Source: Halosimplex litoreum (GTDB lineage Archaea > Halobacteriota > Halobacteria > Halobacteriales > Haloarculaceae). Taken from it: DNA of 64,000 nucleotides. The stretch is taken from positions 744,001-808,000 of the forward strand of contig NZ_CP065856.1 of assembly GCF_016065055.1 (NCBI RefSeq), written 5' to 3'. Every line of letters begins with the position of its first letter. The first letter of the stretch is position 1. The position numbers and the translations under genes were made by a program. The notes beneath the pieces were generated by a model, which did not search any database, had not been told where the DNA came from, and saw nothing but the letters and a program-made list of their open reading frames with translations. Of the stretch, positions 16,862 to 25,314 are shown in pieces.

Positions 16862-19168
16862 ATGGAGAACGGTAACCAGGACGAACCGGATAGCACGAGC
16901 GGGGAAACTCGTCGTACCCGGCAACTACCGGGCGACGAGTTCGGACGGCGCTCCTTTCTGAAGCTCGGCGCCGGGGCCGCTGCCGCCGGCACGCTTCTCG
17001 CCGGCGAGACTGCAGCCGCACCGACCACACGCCACCTGGCGATCGTCTCGACCGACGAGCGGACCGAGACGGGCGGCCTCACGGTCAAATACGAGTTCAC
17101 CGCGACGGGCGAGATCGTCCCCGACACCGCCGACGGGGGAAACTCCGCGGAGGGCAACGACTCGGTCGCGCGGAACGACGACGGCACCTGGACCGCCACG
17201 GGCAAGACCGGCAACGGCTTCGGCGACGCCTACACCGTCGCCGGCCGGATCGTCGACTTCTCGGCGACTGGCTCGTTCGAACTCTACCTCGACGGCGAAG
17301 CGGTCGCCGTCGACGACGTCGTCGTCGACTACGACCACACGATCGAAGTGCTGACCACCGAGGACCCATCGGAACTGGACTACACCTTCACGACTACCGG
17401 CGAGATCGAACCGAACTACGACAACGGCGACGACTCCGCCGGCGGCAACGACTCCGTCACCGAGAACGACGACGGCACCTGGACAGCCGACGGCTACACC
17501 GGCAACGGCTACGGTGACGCCTACTACTTCGACGGCGCGCTGACCGACTTCGGCCCCGTCGAACCGTTCGCCGAGCTGCGGGTCGACGGCGTCGCCGTCG
17601 ACCTGACCCCGTTCGATTCCGCGCCCGAACCCGACTCCGAGCGACACACCATCGAGGTACTCACGACGGAGGACCCCTCGGAACTGGACTACACTTTCAC
17701 GACCACCGGCGAGATCGAACCGAACTACGACGCCGAGGAGAACGCCGCCAGCGGCAACGATTCGGTCGCCGAGAACGACGACGGCACCTGGACCGCCGAC
17801 GGCTACACCGGCAACGGCTACGGCGACACCTACGCCTTCGAGGGGACGCTGACCGACTTCGGCCCGGTCGAGCCGTTCGTCGAGGTGCGCGTCGACGGCA
17901 CCGCGATCGACCTCGAACAGTTCCGGCCGGAACGGCACACGGTCGAGGTGCTGACGACCGAGGACCCCTCGGAACTGGACTACGCCTTCACCGCCACCGG
18001 GGAGATCCGGAAGGTCACCGACGTGGCGGAGAACGCCGCCAGCGGCAACGACTCCGTCACCGAGAACGACGACGGCACGTGGCGCGCCGACGGCTACACC
18101 GGCAACGGCTACGGCGACACCTTCACCGTCCGGGGCGAGGTGCTGACGTTCGGACCGGACGTCGACCACGCCGAGGTCCGGGTCGACGGCGACGCGGTCG
18201 ACCTGAGCGGGTACGAGGCCCCGCCGGAGCCGGCCGTCGTGATGGGCGGCGGCGACGGCTACTCGGGGACGGTCCCCGAGTCCGCGGCCGACGTGATCGT
18301 CTCCACGCGCGGCGAACTCGCGTCCGCGCTGAACGGCGCCGACAGGGGTGACGTGGTGTACGTCGACCCCTCGGCGAGCATCGACGTCCCCGACCGGGAG
18401 CTGACGATCCCCTCGGGCGTGACGCTGGCGTCGGACCGCGGTATCGACGGCGCCGACGGCGGGGAGATCCGCGCCGACCGGGTCTACGGCGAAGGGCCCC
18501 TCCAGACCGGCGACGACGTTCGGGTCACGGGGCTGCGAGTCAGCGGCCCGATCACCGAGTACGTCGACTACAGCCGCCCGGTCCACAGCGGCGTGACGGT
18601 CAAGGGGACCGGCTGTGAGATCGACAACGTCGAGATCTCCGGGTTCAGCTACGCCGGCGTCAAGCTCCAGGAGGCCGCCTACGTCCACCACTCGCACATC
18701 CACACCAACGCGATGGACGGGCTGGGTTACGGGATCGTCTGCAACCAGGAGGGCGGGGACACGCTCGTCGAGTACAACGAGTTCAACCTCAATCGTCACT
18801 CCGTCGCCAACCGCGGTTACGCGGGCTACGAGGTCCGCTACAACCACTTCGGCGAGGACGCCATCGCCTACCAGGTCGGCACCCACCGCCCCGGCGCGAC
18901 GACGCTTTCGATCCACCACAACACGTTCGTCCCGACGCTGCACCTCAACTCCGGGGAGGACCCCGAGTCGCATATCAGCATCCGCGGGGTACCCGACGAC
19001 GTGGCCGACATCCACCACAACTGGTTCTACAACCCGAGACGCCCGGATCCCGGTCGCGGCCGGGAGTCGGTCATCCAGCCCCACGTCGAGGAGTTCACCA
19101 ACCTCGACCACCGGAACAACCACTACGGGGCCGACGAACCGGCCGACGACGACATCGGCTGTCCCTGA
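16862..19168 (+). CDS. Tat-exported parallel beta-helix protein with four N-terminal repeats
   Basis: The 768-residue protein has a Tat signal (GRRSFLKLGAGAAAAGTLLAGETAAA). Four tandem copies of a domain of about 100 residues follow, starting at 57, 158, 261 and 358. Each has EVLTTEDPSELDY-like, GNDSVxENDDGTW and GYTGNGYGD motifs and ends in VRVDGxAVDL. From about 450 there is a right-handed beta-helix with EIDNVEISGFSYAGVKL, VHHSHIHTNAMDGLGYG and VADIHHNWFYNP, the latter resembling pectate-lyase-like folds. Many His/Asn ladders suggest a carbohydrate site. It is a close paralog of the next gene, which has one repeat. Enzyme activity is not proven. Confidence 0.85.
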   Translation: MENGNQDEPDSTSGETRRTRQLPGDEFGRRSFLKLGAGAAAAGTLLAGETAAAPTTRHLAIVSTDERTETGGLTVKYEFTATGEIVPDTADGGNSAEGNDSVARNDDGTWTATGKTGNGFGDAYTVAGRIVDFSATGSFELYLDGEAVAVDDVVVDYDHTIEVLTTEDPSELDYTFTTTGEIEPNYDNGDDSAGGNDSVTENDDGTWTADGYTGNGYGDAYYFDGALTDFGPVEPFAELRVDGVAVDLTPFDSAPEPDSERHTIEVLTTEDPSELDYTFTTTGEIEPNYDAEENAASGNDSVAENDDGTWTADGYTGNGYGDTYAFEGTLTDFGPVEPFVEVRVDGTAIDLEQFRPERHTVEVLTTEDPSELDYAFTATGEIRKVTDVAENAASGNDSVTENDDGTWRADGYTGNGYGDTFTVRGEVLTFGPDVDHAEVRVDGDAVDLSGYEAPPEPAVVMGGGDGYSGTVPESAADVIVSTRGELASALNGADRGDVVYVDPSASIDVPDRELTIPSGVTLASDRGIDGADGGEIRADRVYGEGPLQTGDDVRVTGLRVSGPITEYVDYSRPVHSGVTVKGTGCEIDNVEISGFSYAGVKLQEAAYVHHSHIHTNAMDGLGYGIVCNQEGGDTLVEYNEFNLNRHSVANRGYAGYEVRYNHFGEDAIAYQVGTHRPGATTLSIHHNTFVPTLHLNSGEDPESHISIRGVPDDVADIHHNWFYNPRRPDPGRGRESVIQPHVEEFTNLDHRNNHYGADEPADDDIGCP
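17030..18220 (+). repeat. Four tandem copies of an approximately 300-bp domain repeat
   Basis: Units begin near 17030, 17333, 17642 and 17933 within the beta-helix gene. Units 2 to 4 are most alike at both DNA and protein level; unit 1 is more diverged and lacks the TTEDPSELDY segment. This is an in-frame internal amplification, since the paralog at 19481 carries only one unit. Confidence 0.85.
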
Positions 19169-19480
19169 CCCGACGCGACCGTCTCTCTGGCCGGTTTCGT
19201 TCCGGGCGGTTCGATTCCTCTCGCGCGCACGCGAGAGTCGGTCGCACGCGCCGTGCGAACAGTAAGCATACGTTTCTCGCGTCGCGACGGGGCCCCGTCG
19301 AGAGGGTGGCGCGCGAGCGCGCTCCCCGTTCGGTGGCCGTCTCGGTGGTGGCCCGCCGACGCAAAACACCACAAGCCGCAACCACTCGGACGGATCCGGC
19401 ACGGAATCGGCGCGCGAGCGTGAGTTGTCCGCACCGCGACTGCAGATAGCCTTATCTCAGAAGCGGCGACCTACCGCGAT
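19169..19480. other. 312-base intergenic region with hairpin
   Basis: No credible gene is seen. A perfect 8-bp hairpin, CTCTCGCG (19218-19225) and CGCGAGAG (19230-19237), lies 50 bases after the stop of the preceding gene and could be part of a terminator, although no T-run follows. The last 30 bases carry the promoter-like CTTATCTCAG shared with the paralog's leader. Confidence 0.5.
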
Positions 19481-20896
19481 ATGGTGTTCGGAAACCAGAG
19501 CGAACCGACGGGTGGCGAAACACGAGACGGCCGTAATCGGGCCCTACCGGGCGGTTCGGGTGGGCTCGGACGACGGTCGTTTCTGACGGCTGCGGGCGCG
19601 GCGGCGGCCGTCCCACTCGTCGCGGGGAGCGGACGGGCCGCAAAGGGGTCGGGGAGCCGACGCCGGATCGAGATCGACAGTACCGGCTCGAAGGGCGTGG
19701 GGTACGAGTTCACCGCGACGGGTGCGGTCGAACCCGTCCGCGGCGACGCCGAGGGCAACGACTCGGTCACCGAGAACGACGACGGCAGCCGAACCGCGAC
19801 CGGCGCGGTGGGTTCGTGGGGCCGCGACACCTACACGTTCGAGGGCCGGATCACCTCGTTCTCGCCGACGAGCGGCGAGTTCGACCTCCGCGTCGACGGC
19901 GTCCGGGTCGACCCCGCCGCCGTCGCGAAGAAGGGAACGCTGAACTCGCTCCCGGCCGCGAGCGACGTGCTGGGCGGCGGGAAAGGGTACCCCGATACGG
20001 TGCCGAAGTCGGCTGCCACCACGGTCGTCTCCGACGTCGGCGGGCTCGAACGGGCGCTGAACGGCGCGTCGAGCGGCGACGTGGTCTACGTGGATCCGTC
20101 GGCGACGATCGCGGTCGGGAAGCGGGAGCTAACCGTCCCATCGGGCGTGACGCTGGCCTCGAACCGCGGCGTCGACGGCGCGAAGGGCGGAGAGATCCGC
20201 GCCGACGAGGTGTACGGCGAAGGGCCGCTCCACACCGGGAACCAGGTCCGTATCACCGGCCTGCGGGTCACTGCGCCGAACGACGAGTACATCGAGTACC
20301 GCCGTCCGGTCCACAGCGGCGTCGTGGTCGAGGGCAAGGGCTGTGAGATCGACAACGTCGAGATCGCCGGGTTCACCTACTCGGCCGTGAAGCTGCTGCA
20401 TTCGGCGCGGGTCCACCACTCACACATCCACTCCAACCCGATGGACGGACTGGGCTACGGCGTCCTCTGCATCGGCGGCGACAGCACGCTGGTCGAGTAC
20501 AACCGCTTCAACTACAACCGTCACTCCGTCGCGAACCAGGGCACCGCCGGCTACGAAGTCCGGTACAACCACTTCGGCGACAAGGCCGTCGCCTACCAGG
20601 TCGGCACCCACCGACCGGGTGGGTCCACGCTCGAGATCCACCACAACACGTTCGTCCCGACGAAACACATCAACTCGGGCGAGGACCCCGAATCCCACGT
20701 CAGCATCCGCGGGGTGCCCGACGACGTGGCCGACATCCACCACAACTGGTTCCACAACCCGCGACAGCCGGCGCCGGGACGGGGCGAGGAGTCGATCATC
20801 CAGCCCCACTCGAACCGGTTCCGGAACGTGAACTTCGACACCAACCACTACGGCGAGAAGCGCCCCTCCGACGACACGGTCGGCTGCCCGCGGTAG
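19481..20896 (+). CDS. Tat-exported parallel beta-helix protein with one N-terminal repeat
   Basis: The 471-residue protein is a paralog of the gene at 16862. The order is the same: Tat signal (LGRRSFLTAAGAAAAVPLVAGS), one repeat domain at about 60-150 (GNDSVTENDDGS, RDTYTFEGRI), then the beta-helix. Long stretches are near-identical, for example VPSGVTLAS, VYGEGPLHTG, GCEIDNVEIAGF and VADIHHNWFHNPRQP. It is likely exported and involved in surface polysaccharide binding or cleavage. A lipobox is not evident, so it may be released. The start ATG 19481 keeps the same GATATGG context as the paralog. Confidence 0.85.
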   Translation: MVFGNQSEPTGGETRDGRNRALPGGSGGLGRRSFLTAAGAAAAVPLVAGSGRAAKGSGSRRRIEIDSTGSKGVGYEFTATGAVEPVRGDAEGNDSVTENDDGSRTATGAVGSWGRDTYTFEGRITSFSPTSGEFDLRVDGVRVDPAAVAKKGTLNSLPAASDVLGGGKGYPDTVPKSAATTVVSDVGGLERALNGASSGDVVYVDPSATIAVGKRELTVPSGVTLASNRGVDGAKGGEIRADEVYGEGPLHTGNQVRITGLRVTAPNDEYIEYRRPVHSGVVVEGKGCEIDNVEIAGFTYSAVKLLHSARVHHSHIHSNPMDGLGYGVLCIGGDSTLVEYNRFNYNRHSVANQGTAGYEVRYNHFGDKAVAYQVGTHRPGGSTLEIHHNTFVPTKHINSGEDPESHVSIRGVPDDVADIHHNWFHNPRQPAPGRGEESIIQPHSNRFRNVNFDTNHYGEKRPSDDTVGCPR

Positions 20897-20961
20897 CCCG
20901 CCGAACCCCGACTCGGGTCTCGATCCCGCTTCGGCCCTCCGCCGACGCTTCTTCGCGACGG

Positions 20962-22278
20962 CTACAGATAGCCCAGGTCTTCGAGCCGGCTGGTCATCCG
21001 CTGTTCGGCCCCCTCCGAGACGGCGGTCGTCTCCAGCTGGCGCTCGCGGGCGACGTGCTCGTCGACGATCCCGCCCAATCGCTCGACGACCTCGGGGAAC
21101 TCGTCGGCGACGTTCTCCAGTTCCTTCGGGTCCGATTCGAGGTCGAACAGCTGGCACAGCTCGCGGTTCCGCCCCTGGACGTACTTCCAGCCCTCGTAGC
21201 GGACGCCGTCGAGCCAGCGCTCGCGCTCGCCGGAGGCGCCGACCGCGCGGACGTGGGCCGGTCGGTGTTCGATCGACCCCGTGAGGACGTCCTGGCCGGA
21301 CACCTCGTCGGGCCGGTCGACCCCGGCCGCGTCGAGCAGCGTCGGGAAGATGTCGACCGAGCGAATCTGGTCGGTCACGCGACCGCCCGTCGGGACGCCC
21401 GGGCCGGCGACGGCGAACGGGACCTTCGTGAGGAAGTCGTAGACGTGGTAGCCGTGGCCGATGCGGTGGAAGGCGTTGGGGAACTCGGTGGCGCTGGCCT
21501 TCCGCAGGGAGTTGTACCACTCCTCGGTCTCGATGCCCCGCGGCCGGAGGTACTGGTCGTAGACGTCGCTGCGGACGTTTCGCGTCCGCTTGTCGGTGAA
21601 CGGTATCGGGACCTGATTGAAGCCGATGATCGACGCGCGGTGGCGCCAGGTGCCGTCGCGGAACGCCTCGCCGTGGTCGCCCGTGATAGCGACGATGGTC
21701 TCCGAGCGGTCGACGACCTCCAGGAGGCGCTGGAGCTTCTCGAAGACGCCGCGGACGGCCGCGTCGTAGTCGATCTCGTCGGCGTCGGCGTCGGGCGGCA
21801 GGTCCTTGTGGACGTGGGCCTCCCAGAGGTGGAGGTATCTGAACCACGGCCCCTCGGCTTCGTCGAGTTCGCGTCGGTACTCGTCGAACCAGTCGGTGTA
21901 GACGGTGGTGTCGCGCTCGCGGTAGTCGTAGCGGTCGAAGCCGGCGTCGAGCCCGGTGTCGTCGGTGATCGGCCCGGTGACCGACGCCGAGGTGTCGTAG
22001 CCGGCGGCGGCGAACGCCTCGGCGAGCGTCGTCGCGTCGTCGGCGAGCGAGAAGTCACGCAGCGAGAGGACGCCGTGGTCGGGCGGATAGGTGCCGGTCA
22101 TGTAGCTGGCGACGCAGGGCGTCGTCGACGACGCCGCGGCGACCATCGTGTCGAAGGCCGTCCCCTCGCGTTCGAGACGCTCGAAGAGGGGCTTGTCCGC
22201 TCCGTAGTCCCCGAACGCGAAGTCGCTCCGCAGCGCGTCGACACAGACGAACAACACGTTGGGGCGCGCTCGGTCCAT
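20962..22278 (-). CDS. Sulfatase/alkaline-phosphatase superfamily enzyme lacking the formylglycine residue
   Basis: The 438-residue protein starts MDRARPNVLFVCVDALR, typical of the superfamily. Metal-binding motifs include D14 and GDHGEAF. At the nucleophile position, however, the sequence is SSTTPCVASYMTG: the canonical C/S-x-P-S-R is replaced by T52-T-P-C-V, so T52 sits where formylglycine would be. A Thr nucleophile is known in phosphodiesterase and phosphotransferase branches. It may therefore act on phosphate esters of the surface glycan rather than sulfate. No signal peptide is seen. It is divergent from the flippase gene across 227 bases. Confidence 0.85.
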   Translation of the reverse strand: MDRARPNVLFVCVDALRSDFAFGDYGADKPLFERLEREGTAFDTMVAAASSTTPCVASYMTGTYPPDHGVLSLRDFSLADDATTLAEAFAAAGYDTSASVTGPITDDTGLDAGFDRYDYRERDTTVYTDWFDEYRRELDEAEGPWFRYLHLWEAHVHKDLPPDADADEIDYDAAVRGVFEKLQRLLEVVDRSETIVAITGDHGEAFRDGTWRHRASIIGFNQVPIPFTDKRTRNVRSDVYDQYLRPRGIETEEWYNSLRKASATEFPNAFHRIGHGYHVYDFLTKVPFAVAGPGVPTGGRVTDQIRSVDIFPTLLDAAGVDRPDEVSGQDVLTGSIEHRPAHVRAVGASGERERWLDGVRYEGWKYVQGRNRELCQLFDLESDPKELENVADEFPEVVERLGGIVDEHVARERQLETTAVSEGAEQRMTSRLEDLGYL

Positions 22279-22505
22279 ACGCGGCCCGACCGGGGTCGCG
22301 CCATTAGCTATGATGGCCGTACCACGCCGATACAACGGCCTTACTGGCGGGTAACGGCCGTTTAACAAGGGAGAACGCTCGCGGACGGCGAGGTGAATGA
22401 CGCACGTTCGCGCGAGGCGACGGCGGGAGGCCACCCACCGAACGGACCGACGGTCGACCGCGGCGCCCGGAACGAGTCGACGGGCCGTGCCGACCGAGAC
22501 GTAGC

Positions 22506-23930
22506 ATGGACCTGCGAGACTCCATCCTGAAGCTGTTCTCCGGCAGCATCGTCCTCGCGCTGGTCGAGTTCGCCGCGATCGCCTGGTTCACGCAGACGCT
22601 CGGCACCGGCCCGATGGGGTCGTTTTTCGTCTTCCAGGCGGTCGTCGGGATGCTCGGTATCCCGGTCGACCTGGGCATCTCGAAGGCCGCCGAGAAACAG
22701 CTCTCCTCGACCGGCGCGACCGGCGAGATCCTCACGACCGCCGCCCTCTCGAAGGTGGCCCTGATGCTGCCGTGGATCGGCGCGCTGGTGCTGTTGACGC
22801 CCCGCGTCGAGTCGTACGTCGGCGTCGCGGGCGTCGTCCCGCTGGTCGTCCTCGGCCTCGTCGCGGCCCAGAGCCGCGGACTGACCCTGCGGCTGCTCGC
22901 CGGACAGATGCGCGTCGACAGGAACGCCGCGCTGAAAGTACTCGGCAAGCTCACGTGGGTGGCGGTCGGCGTCGCGCTCGTCGAGCAGGGGTGGGGCGCG
23001 CGGGCGCTCGTCGTCGCCTACATCGCCGGGCGGTTCGCGACGGCGCTGGGCGCGCTCGTCCGGATGGATCTCGCGGTGGGGCTGCCGAGCCTCGCTCGCG
23101 CCCGGGACCTCGTCGACTTCGGCCGGTACGTGTTCGTCGGCAACGTCGGCGGCTTCGTCTACCAGTGGATGGACGTCGCGATCCTCCGGCTGTTCGTCGG
23201 GGTCGAGCTCGTCGGTGCCTACGAGATCGCCTGGCGCGTCGCCAGCGTCGCGATGATGCTCACCGAGGCGATCCGCACCTCGCTGTTCCCGCAGATCTCC
23301 CAGTGGCACGCCGAGGACCGCATCGAGGAGATCGAGTCGGCCTTCGAGCAGTGGCTCCAGATCCCGCTGTACCTGACGATCCCCGCCTTCGCCGGCGCGG
23401 TCGTCCTCGGGCGGGAAGTGCTGGGGACGCTGTTCGGCCCCGAGACGGTCGTCGCCTACCCCGTGCTGGTCGTCTTCATGACCGAGAAGATCCTGCGGTC
23501 GGTCCAGCTGGTGCTGGGTCCGTCCCTGTTCGCGATGGACAAGCCCAGCCTGGGCTACCGCGGGAGTGTGGCCGCCATCGTGACGAACCTCGTCCTGAAT
23601 CTCGCGCTGGTGCCGCAGTTCGGCATCCTCGGGGCGGCCGTCGCGACGACGCTGTCGGCCGCGACCGCCGCGGTCGTCGCGCTCACCTACGTCACCCGCT
23701 TCGTCGACGTGGTCGTTCCGTGGGGACGGATCGCCTGGAGCGTCGGCGCGGCGACGGCCATGGGAGTCGCCGTCTACGCCCTGCAACCGTACCTCCCGGC
23801 CGGCTGGCAGCGCGTCGCCGTCGGCGTCGCGGCCGGCGTCACGGTCTACGCGCTCCTGTTGCTCGCTCACGAGGGCATCCGTCTGGAGATGCGCACCGCG
23901 ATCGAGGACGTCACCGGCTCGTGGTCATGA
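22506..23930 (+). CDS. Polysaccharide flippase (Wzx/MATE-like oligosaccharide transporter)
   Basis: The 474-residue protein has about 12-14 membrane helices and the N terminus LRDSILKLFSGSIVLALVEFAA, characteristic of polysaccharide biosynthesis transporters of the MOP superfamily. Later stretches SLFPQISQWHAED and NLVLNLALVPQFGILGAAVAT are also family features. It should move a lipid-linked oligosaccharide across the membrane before polymerisation or transfer. It lies in the glycan locus between the sulfatase-like enzyme and a glycosyltransferase, which fits that role. Confidence 0.9.
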   Translation: MDLRDSILKLFSGSIVLALVEFAAIAWFTQTLGTGPMGSFFVFQAVVGMLGIPVDLGISKAAEKQLSSTGATGEILTTAALSKVALMLPWIGALVLLTPRVESYVGVAGVVPLVVLGLVAAQSRGLTLRLLAGQMRVDRNAALKVLGKLTWVAVGVALVEQGWGARALVVAYIAGRFATALGALVRMDLAVGLPSLARARDLVDFGRYVFVGNVGGFVYQWMDVAILRLFVGVELVGAYEIAWRVASVAMMLTEAIRTSLFPQISQWHAEDRIEEIESAFEQWLQIPLYLTIPAFAGAVVLGREVLGTLFGPETVVAYPVLVVFMTEKILRSVQLVLGPSLFAMDKPSLGYRGSVAAIVTNLVLNLALVPQFGILGAAVATTLSAATAAVVALTYVTRFVDVVVPWGRIAWSVGAATAMGVAVYALQPYLPAGWQRVAVGVAAGVTVYALLLLAHEGIRLEMRTAIEDVTGSWS

Positions 23931-24381
23931 CCGCGGCGAGACCGACGACACCCGTCCGAGCCACCCCTCGTTGGGAGGGGTCCCAGCGGCGAGGTCCATC
24001 CCCTCCCGCCTCGCCACGTCGGCAAGTCGGGTCGACCGAGACCGGCGTCCCGGCGGGTCGGGTGGACCGCGACTGGCGTTCGGCGGGCCGAGTACGGACC
24101 GTTCGTTCGAGCGTTCGACCGATATCCATCGGGGCGGTCGGGGTTTATATTCCGTCTTCGACGGGACCGCGAACGCACGCGTGCGTCGTTAGTCGCGGTG
24201 ATAAGCGGCGTAGTCGCATCATTACAATGCACGAACCGAGGAACGATCGGGTGTGAACGGGCTCGAACGTACAGTACAGCCGAGGGGTTCGAACCAGTCG
24301 ACCGGCCGGAACGAGGCCGTCCGGCCGTCGGCCGTATCGACGTCCGTGTCGCGAGGGTCGCGACGGACGGTGGACCGATAG
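23931..24381. other. 451-base intergenic region with direct repeat, promoter and mini-ORF
   Basis: No convincing gene is seen. It contains an imperfect direct repeat of about 31 bp (24026-24056 and 24057-24087). A TATA-like GTTTATATT lies at 24143-24151, about 230 bases before the next gene, and a nine-codon ORF (24227-24256) lies within the inferred long leader. A GGGTC/GACCC-rich stretch after the flippase stop could be a weak terminator. Confidence 0.45.
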
Positions 24382-25314
24382 ATGGTTCGAACGCTTCAGC
24401 TGGTCACGACCCGGAGGCCGTTTTTCGAACAGCAGGTCGAGGTGCTCGAGCGCAACGGCGTCTCCTGCACCGTCGTCCCGGTCCCCGGCGGCGGTCGCGG
24501 GCGCTCGCTGGCGGCGTACGTCCGCTTCTACGCCCGCGTGCTCGGCGCCGCCCGCGACCGGGAGATAGATCTCGTCCACGCAAACTACGGCCTGACTGCG
24601 CCCGCGGCGCTGGCCCAGCCGGTGCGGCCGGTCGTGCTCTCGCTGTGGGGGTCGGACCTGCTGGGCCGGTACGGCACCGTCAGCCAGCAGTGCGCTCGCT
24701 TCGCCGACGAGACCGTCGTCATGTCCGACGAGATGGCGGCCGCGCTGGACCGCGAGGCGACGGTCGTCCCCCACGGGATCGACACCGACCGGTTCGCCCC
24801 CGAACCACGCGCGGAGGCCGTCGACGCCGTCGGCTGGGACGGCGACGCGAAACACGTCCTGTTTCCGTACGACACCGAGCGCGCCGAGAAGAACTATCCG
24901 CGCGCCGAACGGGTCGTCGAGCGAGCCCGGGGAGCGGTCGAGAGGCCGCTCGAACTCCACGCGGTCTCGAGCGTTCCCCACGAAGCGGTGCCGACGTACA
25001 TGAACGCCGCCGACGCCATGCTGTTGACCTCCGACCGCGAGGGGTCGCCCAACGCCGTCAAGGAGGCCCTGGCGTGTAACCTGCCGGTCGTCGCGACGCC
25101 CGTCGGCGACGTGCCCGACCTGCTCGACGGCGTCGACTGCTCGGCCGTCGCCGACACCGACGCGGCGCTGACCGACGCGCTGGCCGGCGCACTCGCGCCG
25201 ACGACCGACCCGAACGGTCGCGAGCGGGCCCGCGAGTTCGGTCTCGACCGCATGGGCGAGGACCTGCTCTCGGTCTACGAGCGGGCCCTCGACGGGGAGG
25301 TGACTGCGGCGTGA
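24382..25314 (+). CDS. GT4-type glycosyltransferase
   Basis: This compact GT-B glycosyltransferase has 310 residues. The N-terminal domain has RRPFFEQQVEVLERNGVSCTVVPVPGG and HANYGLTAP. The C-terminal domain has VPHGIDTDRFAPEP, LLTSDREGSPNAVKEALACNLPVVATPVGDVPDLL, with the EGSPNAVKEAL nucleotide-sugar motif of GT4. The stop overlaps the next start as GTGA, so the two are coupled. It should extend a lipid-linked glycan on the cytosolic face. Confidence 0.9.
   Translation: MVRTLQLVTTRRPFFEQQVEVLERNGVSCTVVPVPGGGRGRSLAAYVRFYARVLGAARDREIDLVHANYGLTAPAALAQPVRPVVLSLWGSDLLGRYGTVSQQCARFADETVVMSDEMAAALDREATVVPHGIDTDRFAPEPRAEAVDAVGWDGDAKHVLFPYDTERAEKNYPRAERVVERARGAVERPLELHAVSSVPHEAVPTYMNAADAMLLTSDREGSPNAVKEALACNLPVVATPVGDVPDLLDGVDCSAVADTDAALTDALAGALAPTTDPNGRERAREFGLDRMGEDLLSVYERALDGEVTAA

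Noticed and set aside
17030..18220. Frameshift or misassembly in the repeat gene
   Set aside because: The reading frame is continuous and the units differ in many places, so it is a true tandem domain array.
16925..19402. Long open frame antisense to the four-repeat beta-helix gene
   Set aside because: It mirrors the repeats of the real gene and its product is low-complexity; no promoter or start context.
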